Assembly (NCBI GenBank): GCA_002314855.1 | Contig: DCHQ01000036.1 | Location: 1 to 42,112 of the forward strand | Direction of reading: 5' to 3' | DNA length: 42,112 bases | DNA from: Lachnospiraceae bacterium UBA1748 | GTDB lineage: Bacteria; Bacillota; Clostridia; Lachnospirales; Lachnospiraceae | Notes under the pieces: model-generated | The model's database searches: none | The model's input: only the letters and a program-made list of their open reading frames with translations | What the model was told of the DNA's origin: nothing | Translations under genes and position numbers: made by a program | In this document: positions 9,431-18,803 of the stretch, piece after piece | Layout: every line of letters starts with the position of its first letter | Numbering within the stretch: the first letter of the stretch is position 1

Positions 9431-11181
9431 TCACAAAAAGAATACACGTAGAATGTCTCATCGCCAGCTTCTATACTATCTACCACTCTAGCCTTCGCGC
9501 CAACCACTCTGGATAACTCATCTGGGTCGGCACCCACTCCGTCCTTTACGACTATATGAAAGCTATTATTGGCCAATAAAGCGCCACATACTGTATTCTC
9601 ACCAGCATTCGATAGAATCTGGTCAAGCTTATCATTATACAAAGGATGTGCTACCATCCATCCACCAAGAAGCATATAGTTCTCACATTCATGCGAAATT
9701 AGTGACGCTCCCTGCATTTTATAATTTTTAGGCGAATACCGGCTTGCCTCCAGAACTGGTTTAGTTCTTGAAACAGTAGCGTATACATCCAGAAAATAAA
9801 AATCCTCTAAATGGTCATACATATATGAGTATAACATATCATCACTAGAATTAGTATTATAAACTTTCGAATACTCAACATCTAGCTTACTAACAGCCTG
9901 AACACTTCCTAATATAAATGCTACCCCTACTCCTATTATTGCGGCTTTTTGAATTATGGTAGTCTTTTGAACCATTCCATCATTAGTTATATGTCTTATG
10001 ATAATTCCCATTAATAAAAGGCTTTCCATTATGTATAGAGACATAGTCACACGTTCTGGATATCTGCCTGCAAAGAAAAGATAAATCCATATCATACGTC
10101 CACCCACTCCAAGAAGAACGATTGGAATTAATCTCGAAAGATTTTTGGAAGATACTGCCAATAATAAAACTATTGCATACAATGCCAGTAATATATAATT
10201 GTATGGCGCATCAGTGGTTTCATTAAATAAACGATACTTATAGGCGATTATTGCCTCTTTTAGTCTTGTCTTAAAACCAGTTTCATTTTTCTTGTCATAC
10301 GCATACTTTGCTATTACCTCAAGTTCGTCCTTTATTGTCTCCTGGCTAGCAAGTGTTATGTTGTAAGATTTTATGAGATCTATGTCCGATTCATCTATAT
10401 CTTTGGATAAATAATAGGCAAGCGCCTCGTCATCATCAGGAACTCCTGTGTAATCATATACATCAGTTCGGATCTTGTTGAACTGTTTATAGTTATTCCA
10501 CTTCGCCGAATTTCCCATCAAATGGTTAAGTAGAATCATCGCTCCAGCAATTACTATAAAACTAATGGCATACAAGAAATATTTCTTAAGACTATAGTTT
10601 TTGTTTACTACCAATAAATAGATGAATGCGATTCCAATAAACGGAACCAGCATAAAGAAAACATTCTCACGGACAAGATATGTCATTATAAAGAAAATAA
10701 TAGGTGCCACAAACTGCTTTTCGTTTCTGGTTGTAATAAAAAGAAGTAGCCCTGCTGCGCCAAGAGAAGCCGCCACCACAGTATAATGAGGCAATACAAA
10801 TCCTTGGAACTGTAAACATAGAATCATTATTATACTAATGAATATTGGAATAAGTTTCTTTATTCCCTCGCACACTCTATTAACTGCAACATATTCTATT
10901 GCATATATGCTGCATATATTGGCACCTATGATAAAAAGACCAAACCAAGGTATATTTCCTATGCTAATCGAATAAAGTACTGATATCAGCAGCCCAAGAG
11001 GTGCACTAAAATAATAGGTATATGGATATACCTTAAAATAAGAACCTGATAAAATCCCCTCTATCATTAAATCATCATTGATAGCGTAGGTTGGCGTATA
11101 TATAAGCATAAATATCGCAGCAAGTATTACCGTGATACATAGCGGAATTCCTATTTTCTTTATTTGCATATTGATTTGCAT
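9427..11181 (-). CDS. Polytopic membrane protein, candidate GT-C glycosyltransferase
   Basis: A 584-residue protein with about a dozen hydrophobic segments and a roughly 140-residue soluble C-terminal part. After the first helix comes an acidic pair in YAINDDLMIEGILSG, placed like the catalytic acidic residues in the first external loop of GT-C glycosyltransferases. I do not recognise a named family. The neighbours (GtrB-like GT2, GtrA) fit a GtrC-like role: transferring a sugar from undecaprenyl phosphate to the glycan outside the membrane. The ATG at 11181 has GGAG six bases upstream, preferred to an in-frame GTG at 11193. It overlaps the preceding gene by 22 bases. Confidence 0.7.
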   Translation of the reverse strand: MQINMQIKKIGIPLCITVILAAIFMLIYTPTYAINDDLMIEGILSGSYFKVYPYTYYFSAPLGLLISVLYSISIGNIPWFGLFIIGANICSIYAIEYVAVNRVCEGIKKLIPIFISIIMILCLQFQGFVLPHYTVVAASLGAAGLLLFITTRNEKQFVAPIIFFIMTYLVRENVFFMLVPFIGIAFIYLLVVNKNYSLKKYFLYAISFIVIAGAMILLNHLMGNSAKWNNYKQFNKIRTDVYDYTGVPDDDEALAYYLSKDIDESDIDLIKSYNITLASQETIKDELEVIAKYAYDKKNETGFKTRLKEAIIAYKYRLFNETTDAPYNYILLALYAIVLLLAVSSKNLSRLIPIVLLGVGGRMIWIYLFFAGRYPERVTMSLYIMESLLLMGIIIRHITNDGMVQKTTIIQKAAIIGVGVAFILGSVQAVSKLDVEYSKVYNTNSSDDMLYSYMYDHLEDFYFLDVYATVSRTKPVLEASRYSPKNYKMQGASLISHECENYMLLGGWMVAHPLYNDKLDQILSNAGENTVCGALLANNSFHIVVKDGVGADPDELSRVVGAKARVVDSIEAGDETFYVYSFCE

Positions 11182-12470
11182 ATCAATCTCCACTTGGTAG
11201 ACAGAAGTATTAATCCAAAGGCAATTACTGGCATCATAAGCATATAGTCAAAATAATTAAAAGCAAAAAGTGCCCAGAAAACTGATGCCACCAAATACAT
11301 CATAAGCCAAAAGCTAAAAGTCTTTTTGTCAAATATTTTACCAAACGAGGCCAGAATAATAATTAATGAATAAATAATCAGACCTAATAACATATACATT
11401 ACAGCGAGTCTGCTATCTCCACCTGCCATTGAATAAATATTGATGGCCGACGAACTCTTGCCCTGTCCATTTATATTTTCAAGGAATGTTACAGGTGTAA
11501 GCAGATAATCACTTACATTTCCTAAAAATCGGTCAATAGTCTCTCTCGATCTTACCATAATACTGGCTTTGGCTATCTGAAGTCCAAGTATATCTGTTTT
11601 CCAGTATGAATAATTATTTAGAAGTGGTTCTCCCATTTTGGTAACAACATGGCTTCTGTCCATAAGAATATTACCAAGGTTTTCAAATGGAATTGCAGCC
11701 TTTGCTTCTTCTGGCCAAAAGAAATGATCATGAACAAGCACCTCGTATGAATAATTACATACAAGACCTGTTCCCATACTGGCTGGCATACGACCATAAC
11801 ATCCTGGAGTAATAAAAAGAATGTTCATAATAATAATGAAACAGATACCTGATATCCATCTGGCAAGATTCAAAAAAATCTTACTACGGTTCATAACCAG
11901 TATATATACAAGCCAAATTATCCCAATAATATATGCGTATTTTATACTCATAAATCCTGCAAGAATGTATGCCGTTACCATCAAAAAAATATCGAGTGGT
12001 TTCTTTTTATCATCAAAAAGATAACCGCACCATACCATAAAAAAGCTTAGTGCAAAAGCTTCTGGTGTCATTAGAAAAATAATATATGCAACTAAAGGAA
12101 ATGTAATGAAATGAAGTAATATAAGCACTATATCTAAGGACTTTAACTCTATAGTAACAGCGCTCATTCTTTTGATTCGATTTATCAAAAACACAGCAGA
12201 CAATAAAAGAGCTACAAGCTGTAATCCTGCAACAGTTATTCGTCCACTGATATTAGACATTCCAAGATAAATAAAACGCAAAAACAGGGGATATATCACC
12301 CCTGAATACTCATCAAATTTCATTGCTCTGGCTGCTTCAAGATATATTGAACCTTCATAAATAAGAGGTAGCTTAAGCGAAGATTTTGCTACCCATAGAG
12401 CGCAAAAAATAACCTGAATAGCCAGTAACAAATAATATGCTATTGGAAGTATCTTACCCGCCTTCTTCAT
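11160..12470 (-). CDS. Polytopic membrane protein, possible GT-C glycosyltransferase
   Basis: A 436-residue protein with ten or more hydrophobic helices. The first external loop carries EAARAMKFDEYSG, followed by YPLFLRF, a pattern resembling GT39/GT-C mannosyltransferase-like proteins, though no full signature is visible. It ends in a basic KWRLICKSICK tail. The start has only a weak AAAG site. It lies between the WecE-like aminotransferase and a second large membrane protein. Both may act with the GtrA/GtrB pair; a polymerase or ligase is the alternative. Confidence 0.65.
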   Translation of the reverse strand: MKKAGKILPIAYYLLLAIQVIFCALWVAKSSLKLPLIYEGSIYLEAARAMKFDEYSGVIYPLFLRFIYLGMSNISGRITVAGLQLVALLLSAVFLINRIKRMSAVTIELKSLDIVLILLHFITFPLVAYIIFLMTPEAFALSFFMVWCGYLFDDKKKPLDIFLMVTAYILAGFMSIKYAYIIGIIWLVYILVMNRSKIFLNLARWISGICFIIIMNILFITPGCYGRMPASMGTGLVCNYSYEVLVHDHFFWPEEAKAAIPFENLGNILMDRSHVVTKMGEPLLNNYSYWKTDILGLQIAKASIMVRSRETIDRFLGNVSDYLLTPVTFLENINGQGKSSSAINIYSMAGGDSRLAVMYMLLGLIIYSLIIILASFGKIFDKKTFSFWLMMYLVASVFWALFAFNYFDYMLMMPVIAFGLILLSTKWRLICKSICK

Positions 12471-12494
12471 AGTATCTTTATATCTACTTTATAT

Positions 12495-13622
12495 TCATCT
12501 ATAGAAATCCAAAATTTTGTCTATAATATATTCATTCTGCTGTTTAGTCAGGCCATAGTACAGAGGCAGTCTTGTAAGTCTTTCACTCTCTTTTGTAGTA
12601 TAACGATCCTCACCTCTAAACTCACCAAACTTTTTGCCAGCTGGAGATGTGTGAAGCGGAATATAATGGAACACCGATAATATCTCGTTTTCTTTAAGAT
12701 AATTAATAAGTGCTGTTCGCTCCTTAATATCGCTGGCCTTAATATAAAACATATGCGCATTGTGCTTACACTCAGCAGGAACAAATGGAAGCTCGATTTT
12801 ACCAGCATCAGCAAGTGGCGTAAGTCCTTCTTTATATGTATTCCATATATCAAGTCTTGCATCATTAATCTCATCGGCCATTTCTAACTGTGCATACAAA
12901 TAAGCAGCATTCATATCACTAGGAAGATAAGATGATCCATAGTTAACCCATGTATATTTGTCAACCTGACCACGATAAAACTTACTTCTATCAGTACCCT
13001 TTTCACGGATAATTTCAGCCTCTTCCACGTATTTCTCATCACGCATCAATAGCGCACCGCCTTCACCCATGCTGTAGTTCTTAGTTTCATGGAAGCTATA
13101 GCATCCCATATCACCTATGGTTCCAAGTGCCTGTCCCTTGTACTTCGCCATTACACCCTGAGCAGCATCTTCTATAACTAAAAGATTATGCTTCTTTGCA
13201 ATAGCCATAATTGTGTCCATTTCACAAGCTACCCCTGCGTAGTGAACAGGAACAATTGCTCTAGTCTTATCTGTAATAGCCTGCTCTATCAGTTTTTCAT
13301 CAATATTCATGGTATCTGGTCTGATATCTACAAATACAGGCTTAGCACCACGAAGAACAAAGGCATCAGCTGTCGAAACAAATGTATAAGCTGGCATAAT
13401 AACTTCATCACCAGGCTGGATATTAGCAAGAAGAGCCGCAAGCTCTGTGGCATGAGTACACGAAGTAGTAAGCAAGCACTTATGTGCCTTCATTCTATTT
13501 TCAAACCATTCGTTACATTTTTTTGTATATCCACCATCACCACATATCTTCTGGTTATCAATACAGTCCTTTATATATTTAAGTTCATTGCCCGTAAAAG
13601 GAGGCACATTAAAATTAATCAT
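12495..13622 (-). CDS. wecE: dTDP-4-amino-4,6-dideoxygalactose transaminase, WecE/RffA-like
   Basis: A 375-residue PLP-dependent sugar aminotransferase (DegT/DnrJ/EryC1/AHBA family). EDAAQGVM at 151-158 and the PLP lysine K181 in SFHETKNYS are clear. The N-terminal PFTGNEL...CGDGGYTKKC and the VDIRPDTMNIDE and HYAGVACEMD segments match enterobacterial WecE closely as I remember it. It would convert dTDP-4-keto-6-deoxyglucose to dTDP-4-amino-4,6-dideoxygalactose. No rmlA or rmlB is in the window, so the substrate must be made elsewhere. GGAG precedes the ATG, which overlaps the GtrA gene by 8 bases. Confidence 0.92.
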   Translation of the reverse strand: MINFNVPPFTGNELKYIKDCIDNQKICGDGGYTKKCNEWFENRMKAHKCLLTTSCTHATELAALLANIQPGDEVIMPAYTFVSTADAFVLRGAKPVFVDIRPDTMNIDEKLIEQAITDKTRAIVPVHYAGVACEMDTIMAIAKKHNLLVIEDAAQGVMAKYKGQALGTIGDMGCYSFHETKNYSMGEGGALLMRDEKYVEEAEIIREKGTDRSKFYRGQVDKYTWVNYGSSYLPSDMNAAYLYAQLEMADEINDARLDIWNTYKEGLTPLADAGKIELPFVPAECKHNAHMFYIKASDIKERTALINYLKENEILSVFHYIPLHTSPAGKKFGEFRGEDRYTTKESERLTRLPLYYGLTKQQNEYIIDKILDFYR

Positions 13623-14043
13623 TTTTCTTCTCCAGGAATATTTTTCTAGTTACAAAATTGTATACCATGACTATAGCAGTAGCTACAATCTTGGATCCGA
13701 GAACTGCAATCTTCTCAGGAATCATACTACTAAGCCATTCCACATTTTTATAAATAGCATCAACACATATATACATAACTAATTCATTGATACCACAGCC
13801 TATTGCACTGAGCACCACAAAAATAATAAATTCCTTTTTTCTGTCTAGATCTTCTTTTCTTTTAAATACAAATTTAAAAGACAGAATATAATTGGCAATA
13901 ACTGATATCACGAAGCCGCAAAGACCTGCAATTAGGTAATGAACTCCTAAAAATGTGAGCACTGTTACAATACCAAAATCTATAAAGAAACATATAATTC
14001 CTACAATTCCAAATTTTATTATCTGATCAATTAATTTCTGCAT
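13615..14043 (-). CDS. GtrA-family small membrane protein
   Basis: A 142-residue GtrA-family protein with four hydrophobic helices. Typical segments are visible: KFGIVGIICFFIDFG near the start, ANYILSFKFVF in the middle and a closing YNFVTRKIFLEKK. GtrA proteins are thought to flip undecaprenyl-phosphate-linked monosaccharides. A GtrB-like GT2 and GT-C-like candidates lie downstream. The 50-base leader has a perfect tandem 12-bp repeat but no strong ribosome site beyond its purine-rich run. Confidence 0.9.
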   Translation of the reverse strand: MQKLIDQIIKFGIVGIICFFIDFGIVTVLTFLGVHYLIAGLCGFVISVIANYILSFKFVFKRKEDLDRKKEFIIFVVLSAIGCGINELVMYICVDAIYKNVEWLSSMIPEKIAVLGSKIVATAIVMVYNFVTRKIFLEKKND

Positions 14044-14047
14044 CTTT

Positions 14048-14071
14048 CTTTTCTTATCCCTTTTCTTATCC
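14048..14071 (-). repeat. Perfect tandem 12-bp duplication in the gtrA leader
   Basis: CTTTTCTTATCC occurs twice with no gap (14048-14059 and 14060-14071). On the mRNA strand it reads GGATAAGAAAAG twice, ending five bases before the ATG of the GtrA gene. Each copy holds a GGAU that could act as a weak ribosome site. Confidence 0.85.
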
Positions 14072-14093
14072 TATTATTCCTATTCTCTTGATT

Positions 14094-14912
14094 TTATAAT
14101 AATCCCTGACTCTTACAATAGTCATACAGCTTATCAGCATAGATTTCTCGCCCGATTTCATTAAGATGTATGCCATCTATAGTTACTTCATCAACATTCG
14201 ATGAATCAACTATTCCTGCATTATAAGCATCAAAGAAATATATATTCTGATCCTTGGCTACCATTTCAGCCGCCAAAGAATAACCACTAAGATTATCCCT
14301 TCCATAAACTGGAGATACCAGTACTATCGTACTATTCGGGCACTTAGCCTTTATGAGCTTAATAGCATAATTCATCGCACCAGTATATGAATTGGTGTTG
14401 CCAGCTGCTCCATCAATTGGCCAGTCATTAAAATAATCATTTAATCCGTGCTCTATAATAATAATCTCTGCGCCTGTTATATCTGTGCTTTCCAAATCAT
14501 TAATGGTCTCATCAAAATATGTAAGATCACCGTTGGCCACTCTGGAAGGAATTGCGCTTCGTTGAATGGAATAGTCCCCACAAAATATTGCCTCTGCAAT
14601 ACCTACAAGCGATAAACTGTCCTGCACAACCTCGCTCCTAGGATTGTTACCGCATACAGCTGCTGTCGTTCCACCAAGACCAGCATTAAGTACTGTTTTT
14701 TCGGTGCTTTTAGAAAATAACGCTGGTATGGAACTCTCATCCCTGAAGTTTCCAAATATACTATCTCCAAGGAATACTACCTGGACGCTTTCCTTACCAC
14801 CCTCACTACTAAGACCAGTAAGTAACCTTCCAGACATTACTATACAAGCTACAGCAAGTAATATTCCAAGAATAATTATAATTTTATTAAAACACTTTTT
14901 TATGCCACTCAT
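14094..14912 (-). CDS. Membrane-anchored SGNH/GDSL-type hydrolase or acyl-transfer partner
   Basis: A 272-residue protein with one N-terminal membrane anchor (about 9-31) and an extracytoplasmic SGNH domain. GDS at 49-51 gives the serine nucleophile, GLND at 156-159 matches block III, and DGIHL (D246, H249) completes the triad. Such domains, fused or separate, often accompany OafA-type acyltransferases and pass or remove acetyl groups on glycans. The adjacent upstream gene carries exactly such an acyltransferase domain, and the two overlap as TAATG with AAGAAG as ribosome site. O-acetylation of the glycan is therefore a better guess than lipid hydrolysis. Confidence 0.85.
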   Translation of the reverse strand: MSGIKKCFNKIIIILGILLAVACIVMSGRLLTGLSSEGGKESVQVVFLGDSIFGNFRDESSIPALFSKSTEKTVLNAGLGGTTAAVCGNNPRSEVVQDSLSLVGIAEAIFCGDYSIQRSAIPSRVANGDLTYFDETINDLESTDITGAEIIIIEHGLNDYFNDWPIDGAAGNTNSYTGAMNYAIKLIKAKCPNSTIVLVSPVYGRDNLSGYSLAAEMVAKDQNIYFFDAYNAGIVDSSNVDEVTIDGIHLNEIGREIYADKLYDYCKSQGLL

Positions 14913-16861
14913 TAATTCTTCTTAAAAATAAATAGCTTGCTGAAAACATAATTGAGAATTACAACAATCACGCTAATAATCAGCTTGGCTATAATATCAT
15001 TTATTCCCAGCCACTCTACAAATGCGAAAAGAAGCCCCTGCTCTACAATGAAAGAAAATACTCTGGCACCTACAAAGGCCATAAACTCTCTGAAAACCGG
15101 TCCCAGTCCTTTTGTAACACTTTTGAATACAAAAGTCCTGTTAGTCCAGTAGGCAAATGCAACTGCGATAACCCACGAAAGAGCATTACTGATTAACGCC
15201 ATAGCAGAATCAGTTCCTTCATAAAAGAATGGAAGATATATTCTGCTTATTGCAACATAGGACACCCAGCTGACAATGGTGGTTAGTACTCCAAAGATTA
15301 AATAATCCCACACCTCTTTCTTAGAATAATATATTCTAAGGCAAACATTAAACAGCGATTCTATTCCAGAGAAAATAATACTTCTGATAGCATCTACAAT
15401 TATTCCTGCCACAAAAATAGCAAGAACTGTTCCTATCAAATGAAGAGGCCTCAGCCACCCGTAGGTCTTGCCGACATTAAGCCACTCTATCCATCTATGT
15501 GCAAAATGAATGTGTTCATGAAGAAGATATACTCCAAAGGTAAATGGAGCCAGTCTTGTTATAAATCTAACAACGCCATTATTACTAAGCTTTATTTGCT
15601 TAAATAACATGAACAGACTTACTGATGCCATGAAGACAAATACAAAATTGAAATCAGTAACCTGCTGCCATAAGAACTCGAATCTTGATGTTCTTGCAGT
15701 AAATATAGCAGCCACAAATAAATAGCACCAAGCAAGCAGGCTGAAAAGCACATACATAGAGAAAGCCCTGGCTTTACCCTTATGAAGCTTGTCGCCATGA
15801 AGTCTAATATATGCCGCCACCATAAACAGGCATATGAACCATAGAACACCATTACCCCTGTCATCAAATATCATTTGATAAGGCATAATTGTCTTAACGA
15901 AACAAAATACTGAAAGCAGACATACAAGTATAATCTCGAACTGTTTCTTGGTTAAATTTCTGGCTGCCGCTCCAAGAACTGGCGCGATACAAAGCAAAAT
16001 AAAATAAGCTGTTGCAAACCAGTAGTGTCCCATTACAATAGGGCAGCACAAAAACAGTAACTCATAGGTATTCTTGAAGCTCTCAAACGGAATCATGCCG
16101 GATGCCACTGAAAAAACAGCGATACCGACACTATAGAAAAACACCTGACCCCAGGTTCTAAAAAGCTTCGTAAATGTAAACTTAGATGTGACCATATAAT
16201 AGCCACTAATCAGCACATATACATTGACACAGCTTACCGCAAAGCATTCTGTAAGCCAAAATAAAAGATTTGTTACTGAAAAGTCCTTGGATGGATCCGC
16301 AAGAAGTCCTCCCTTTGACAGATAGTGGAGTACCACAACCATCATCATGGCTACTACTCGAAGAATCTCCAGGTTAGCATCACGGTCCTTTTTATAGATA
16401 GATGATGCTGTGCTTCCTGCCCTTTTTGTAAATGTAACCTGATCTTCACTTATCTTTTCTTCATATCCAAGTGAGTAGAATATCTTCTTAGAAGCTTCAT
16501 TGTCTGCCTTAACATGAGCAATAAGCTCTTTATTATTCTCTCTTGCAACCTGCTTTTCAAGGAGCATAAGCATCTCTCTGCCAAGACCCTTGCCTCTCTC
16601 GTCCTTGTCAATAGAGTAGCTTATCTCACTGGTTCCAGTCTCATCTAAGTCTACGCGTACAACTCCAAGGGGCTTAAAGAAATCCATCAGAATATACATT
16701 CTTGATTTATCGTCAGACATTTTACTGTCATACCATTTCTCATGATCTTCCCATTTAATAGGCTCACTATTAAATGAATTAGCTCTGGTATCAGCATCAT
16801 TAGCCCATTCAAATATTAATTTTTTATCATCTGGAGTTGCTCTCCTTAGATAATGTTTCAT
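14912..16861 (-). CDS. Three-domain fusion: GNAT acetyltransferase, acyltransferase-3, GtrA
   Basis: A 649-residue protein. Residues 1-147 are a GNAT domain with RGKGLG at 89-94; its opening (RRATPDD, FEWANDADTRANSFNSEPI) resembles the GNAT found beside or fused to PseG. Residues about 158-495 are an integral membrane acyltransferase-3 (OafA-like) with the conserved His (H179) in NLEILRVVAMMMVVVLHY. Residues about 515-649 are a complete GtrA-like four-helix domain ending in SKLFIFKK. The reading frame is uninterrupted. It overlaps pseF by 4 bases (ATGA) with AAAGGA upstream, so it belongs to the pse unit. The GNAT likely supplies PseH, the membrane domain O-acylation and GtrA lipid-sugar flipping; coupling of these roles is inference. 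Confidence 0.9.
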   Translation of the reverse strand: MKHYLRRATPDDKKLIFEWANDADTRANSFNSEPIKWEDHEKWYDSKMSDDKSRMYILMDFFKPLGVVRVDLDETGTSEISYSIDKDERGKGLGREMLMLLEKQVARENNKELIAHVKADNEASKKIFYSLGYEEKISEDQVTFTKRAGSTASSIYKKDRDANLEILRVVAMMMVVVLHYLSKGGLLADPSKDFSVTNLLFWLTECFAVSCVNVYVLISGYYMVTSKFTFTKLFRTWGQVFFYSVGIAVFSVASGMIPFESFKNTYELLFLCCPIVMGHYWFATAYFILLCIAPVLGAAARNLTKKQFEIILVCLLSVFCFVKTIMPYQMIFDDRGNGVLWFICLFMVAAYIRLHGDKLHKGKARAFSMYVLFSLLAWCYLFVAAIFTARTSRFEFLWQQVTDFNFVFVFMASVSLFMLFKQIKLSNNGVVRFITRLAPFTFGVYLLHEHIHFAHRWIEWLNVGKTYGWLRPLHLIGTVLAIFVAGIIVDAIRSIIFSGIESLFNVCLRIYYSKKEVWDYLIFGVLTTIVSWVSYVAISRIYLPFFYEGTDSAMALISNALSWVIAVAFAYWTNRTFVFKSVTKGLGPVFREFMAFVGARVFSFIVEQGLLFAFVEWLGINDIIAKLIISVIVVILNYVFSKLFIFKKN

Positions 16862-17550
16862 TTTATATCCTTTAAAATCTTGTACTTCATTTCAGCTATA
16901 GCCCAGTCTTCCATGGTATCAATATCCTGAACGTTGATTTCATCCTGGAAAAATGGAAGTACATTATTCATCATAATCTTTCGCTGCTCAAGAAAACTAT
17001 TCACATTAATACAATAGAACTGGCCGCAGTCATGATAATATGGCTCAAGGTCCTGACTTCTTGTCTGAGTGTACTCAGGCCACTTAGCTTCAAGCTTTCC
17101 ATCCTTAACTATCATGCAGCGCTGAGGTGGAAACGAAAATTTTACCACTGGGAATACAGTATCAGCCTGCTTATCAATTAATATATTCATGGCTTCGCTT
17201 ATAGCATCAGCTGTTACAAATGGAGCTGTTGGATATAAGCAGCACATATAATCGAAGTGCTTGCCCCTAGATTCATACTCTTCTATTACCTCGAGTAGAA
17301 CATCAAGCGTAGTTGCATAATCATTGGCAGTTTTCTCGCTTCTCATAAAGGGAACTGTAGCTCCTGCCTTTGTAGAAATATCTACTATCTCCTGATCATC
17401 TGTGGATACCATTACCTCACTGAACATTCCTGAGCTAATGGCTGCATCGATTGAATATTCTATTATAGGCTTACCTAGAAAAGGCTTTATATTTTTACGA
17501 GGAATTCTTTTAGAACCACCTCTTGCTGTTATTATAGCCAAAGCATTCAT
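16858..17550 (-). CDS. pseF: Pseudaminic acid cytidylyltransferase
   Basis: A 230-residue CMP-sugar synthetase of the NeuA/PseF family. It activates pseudaminic acid with CTP, the last step before transfer. The nucleotide-binding ARGGSKRIPRKN lies at 9-20. VSTDD, VPFMRSEKTANDYATTLDV and the LYPTAPF segment fit PseF rather than NeuA. Its place in a pseB-I-G-C-F series confirms the assignment. AAGGA lies 9 bases before the ATG. Confidence 0.94.
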   Translation of the reverse strand: MNALAIITARGGSKRIPRKNIKPFLGKPIIEYSIDAAISSGMFSEVMVSTDDQEIVDISTKAGATVPFMRSEKTANDYATTLDVLLEVIEEYESRGKHFDYMCCLYPTAPFVTADAISEAMNILIDKQADTVFPVVKFSFPPQRCMIVKDGKLEAKWPEYTQTRSQDLEPYYHDCGQFYCINVNSFLEQRKIMMNNVLPFFQDEINVQDIDTMEDWAIAEMKYKILKDIK

Positions 17551-17565
17551 TGCCGTACTTCCTTT

Positions 17566-18774
17566 TTATTTTTTGTAATATGTCACAAGTTTCTTAACTG
17601 CAGCAATAACATCATCCACATCACTATCACTGAGAGAATAGTAAAGTGGAAGACTCATCATGCTCTCATAAAGCGCCTCTGCCTTAGGGCAAAGACCTTT
17701 CTTGTAACCAAGTTTCTCATAATATGGATGTCTGTATACTGGTATATAGTGAACATTACAACATATATTCTCAGCTGCCATAGCGTCAAAGAACTGCTTT
17801 CTATCAATGCTAAGTTTATTAAGGTCGAGTCTAAGTATATATAAATGTCTGGTTGTATCTGACTCTGGAATTTCCTGCTGAACAATTACACCTGGCATAT
17901 CAGCAAATGCCTGATTATACTTGTTAACAATACTTTTTCTTCTTGCACTAAACATATCAAGCTTATCTAGCTGACTCGATATTAGAGCTGCCTGAATATC
18001 AGTCATTCTATAATTCATACCAAGTCCAACCTGCTCATAGTACCATCCACCTTCAGATTCTCTTTCCATAAGCGAGGTATCTCTTGTGATTCCATGACTT
18101 CTATAAAGCTCAATACGTTTTGCAAGCTGGTCATCATTAGTAAGAACGGCTCCGCCTTCTCCACCAGTAATAGTCTTAACTGGATGGAATGAGAATGTAG
18201 TAATATCAGCTATTCCACCAACCTTCTTGCCATCATAGCTTGTTCCAAGTGAATGAGCGCCATCTTCAATGAGATATATTCCTTTTTCTCTGCATATGCT
18301 AAGAAGCTCTCGAAGCTGTACTGCCTGACCTGTATAATCCACTGCAACTATTGCCTTAGTTTTGTCTGTGATTTTTTCAAGTACGCTTTTCGGATCAATA
18401 TTGTAAGTCGCTTCGTCTATATCGGCAAATACTGGCTCAGCTCCACAATAAAGGGCGCAATTGGCTGATGCAGCAAATGTAATTGGCGTAGTAATAACCT
18501 GATCCCCTGGTCCTATTCCAAGAGCCTGACACGCTATATGTAGAGCTGCTGTACCATTGCTTACTACTGCAGCATGCTTAGCCCCAGTATAATCGCAGAG
18601 TTTTTTCTCAAGCTCTGTTATCTTAGGTCCACATGTCAAATAATCACTTTTAAGTACATCAACAACTGCCTGAATATCATTGTCATCAATGTACTGATGT
18701 CCATAATACAATTTACTTGTTCTAACTGGAGTTCCTCCAAGTATAGCTGGTTTATTATCCTGCATATTAATCAT
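17566..18774 (-). CDS. pseC: UDP-4-amino-4,6-dideoxy-N-acetyl-L-altrosamine transaminase
   Basis: A 402-residue PLP aminotransferase of the DegT family. It makes UDP-4-amino-4,6-dideoxy-beta-L-AltNAc from the PseB product. SNGTAALHIA near 72-81, EDGAHSLG at 170-177 and the PLP lysine K200 in FSFHPVKTITGGEGG are clear, and the GGTPVR opening is the PseC form. Start choice is uncertain: ATG 18774 has a GAAGGG very close, while ATG 18765 is in frame with the same site farther off. It follows pseG after 29 bases. Confidence 0.93.
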   Translation of the reverse strand: MINMQDNKPAILGGTPVRTSKLYYGHQYIDDNDIQAVVDVLKSDYLTCGPKITELEKKLCDYTGAKHAAVVSNGTAALHIACQALGIGPGDQVITTPITFAASANCALYCGAEPVFADIDEATYNIDPKSVLEKITDKTKAIVAVDYTGQAVQLRELLSICREKGIYLIEDGAHSLGTSYDGKKVGGIADITTFSFHPVKTITGGEGGAVLTNDDQLAKRIELYRSHGITRDTSLMERESEGGWYYEQVGLGMNYRMTDIQAALISSQLDKLDMFSARRKSIVNKYNQAFADMPGVIVQQEIPESDTTRHLYILRLDLNKLSIDRKQFFDAMAAENICCNVHYIPVYRHPYYEKLGYKKGLCPKAEALYESMMSLPLYYSLSDSDVDDVIAAVKKLVTYYKK

Positions 18775-18803
18775 CTACCCTTCGCGCTAATTCCTTATTA
18801 TTA

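Noticed and set aside
13188..13649. A 153-codon plus-strand open frame
   Set aside because: It lies antisense to the WecE-like gene, which has clear family motifs; the frame is a codon-bias shadow.
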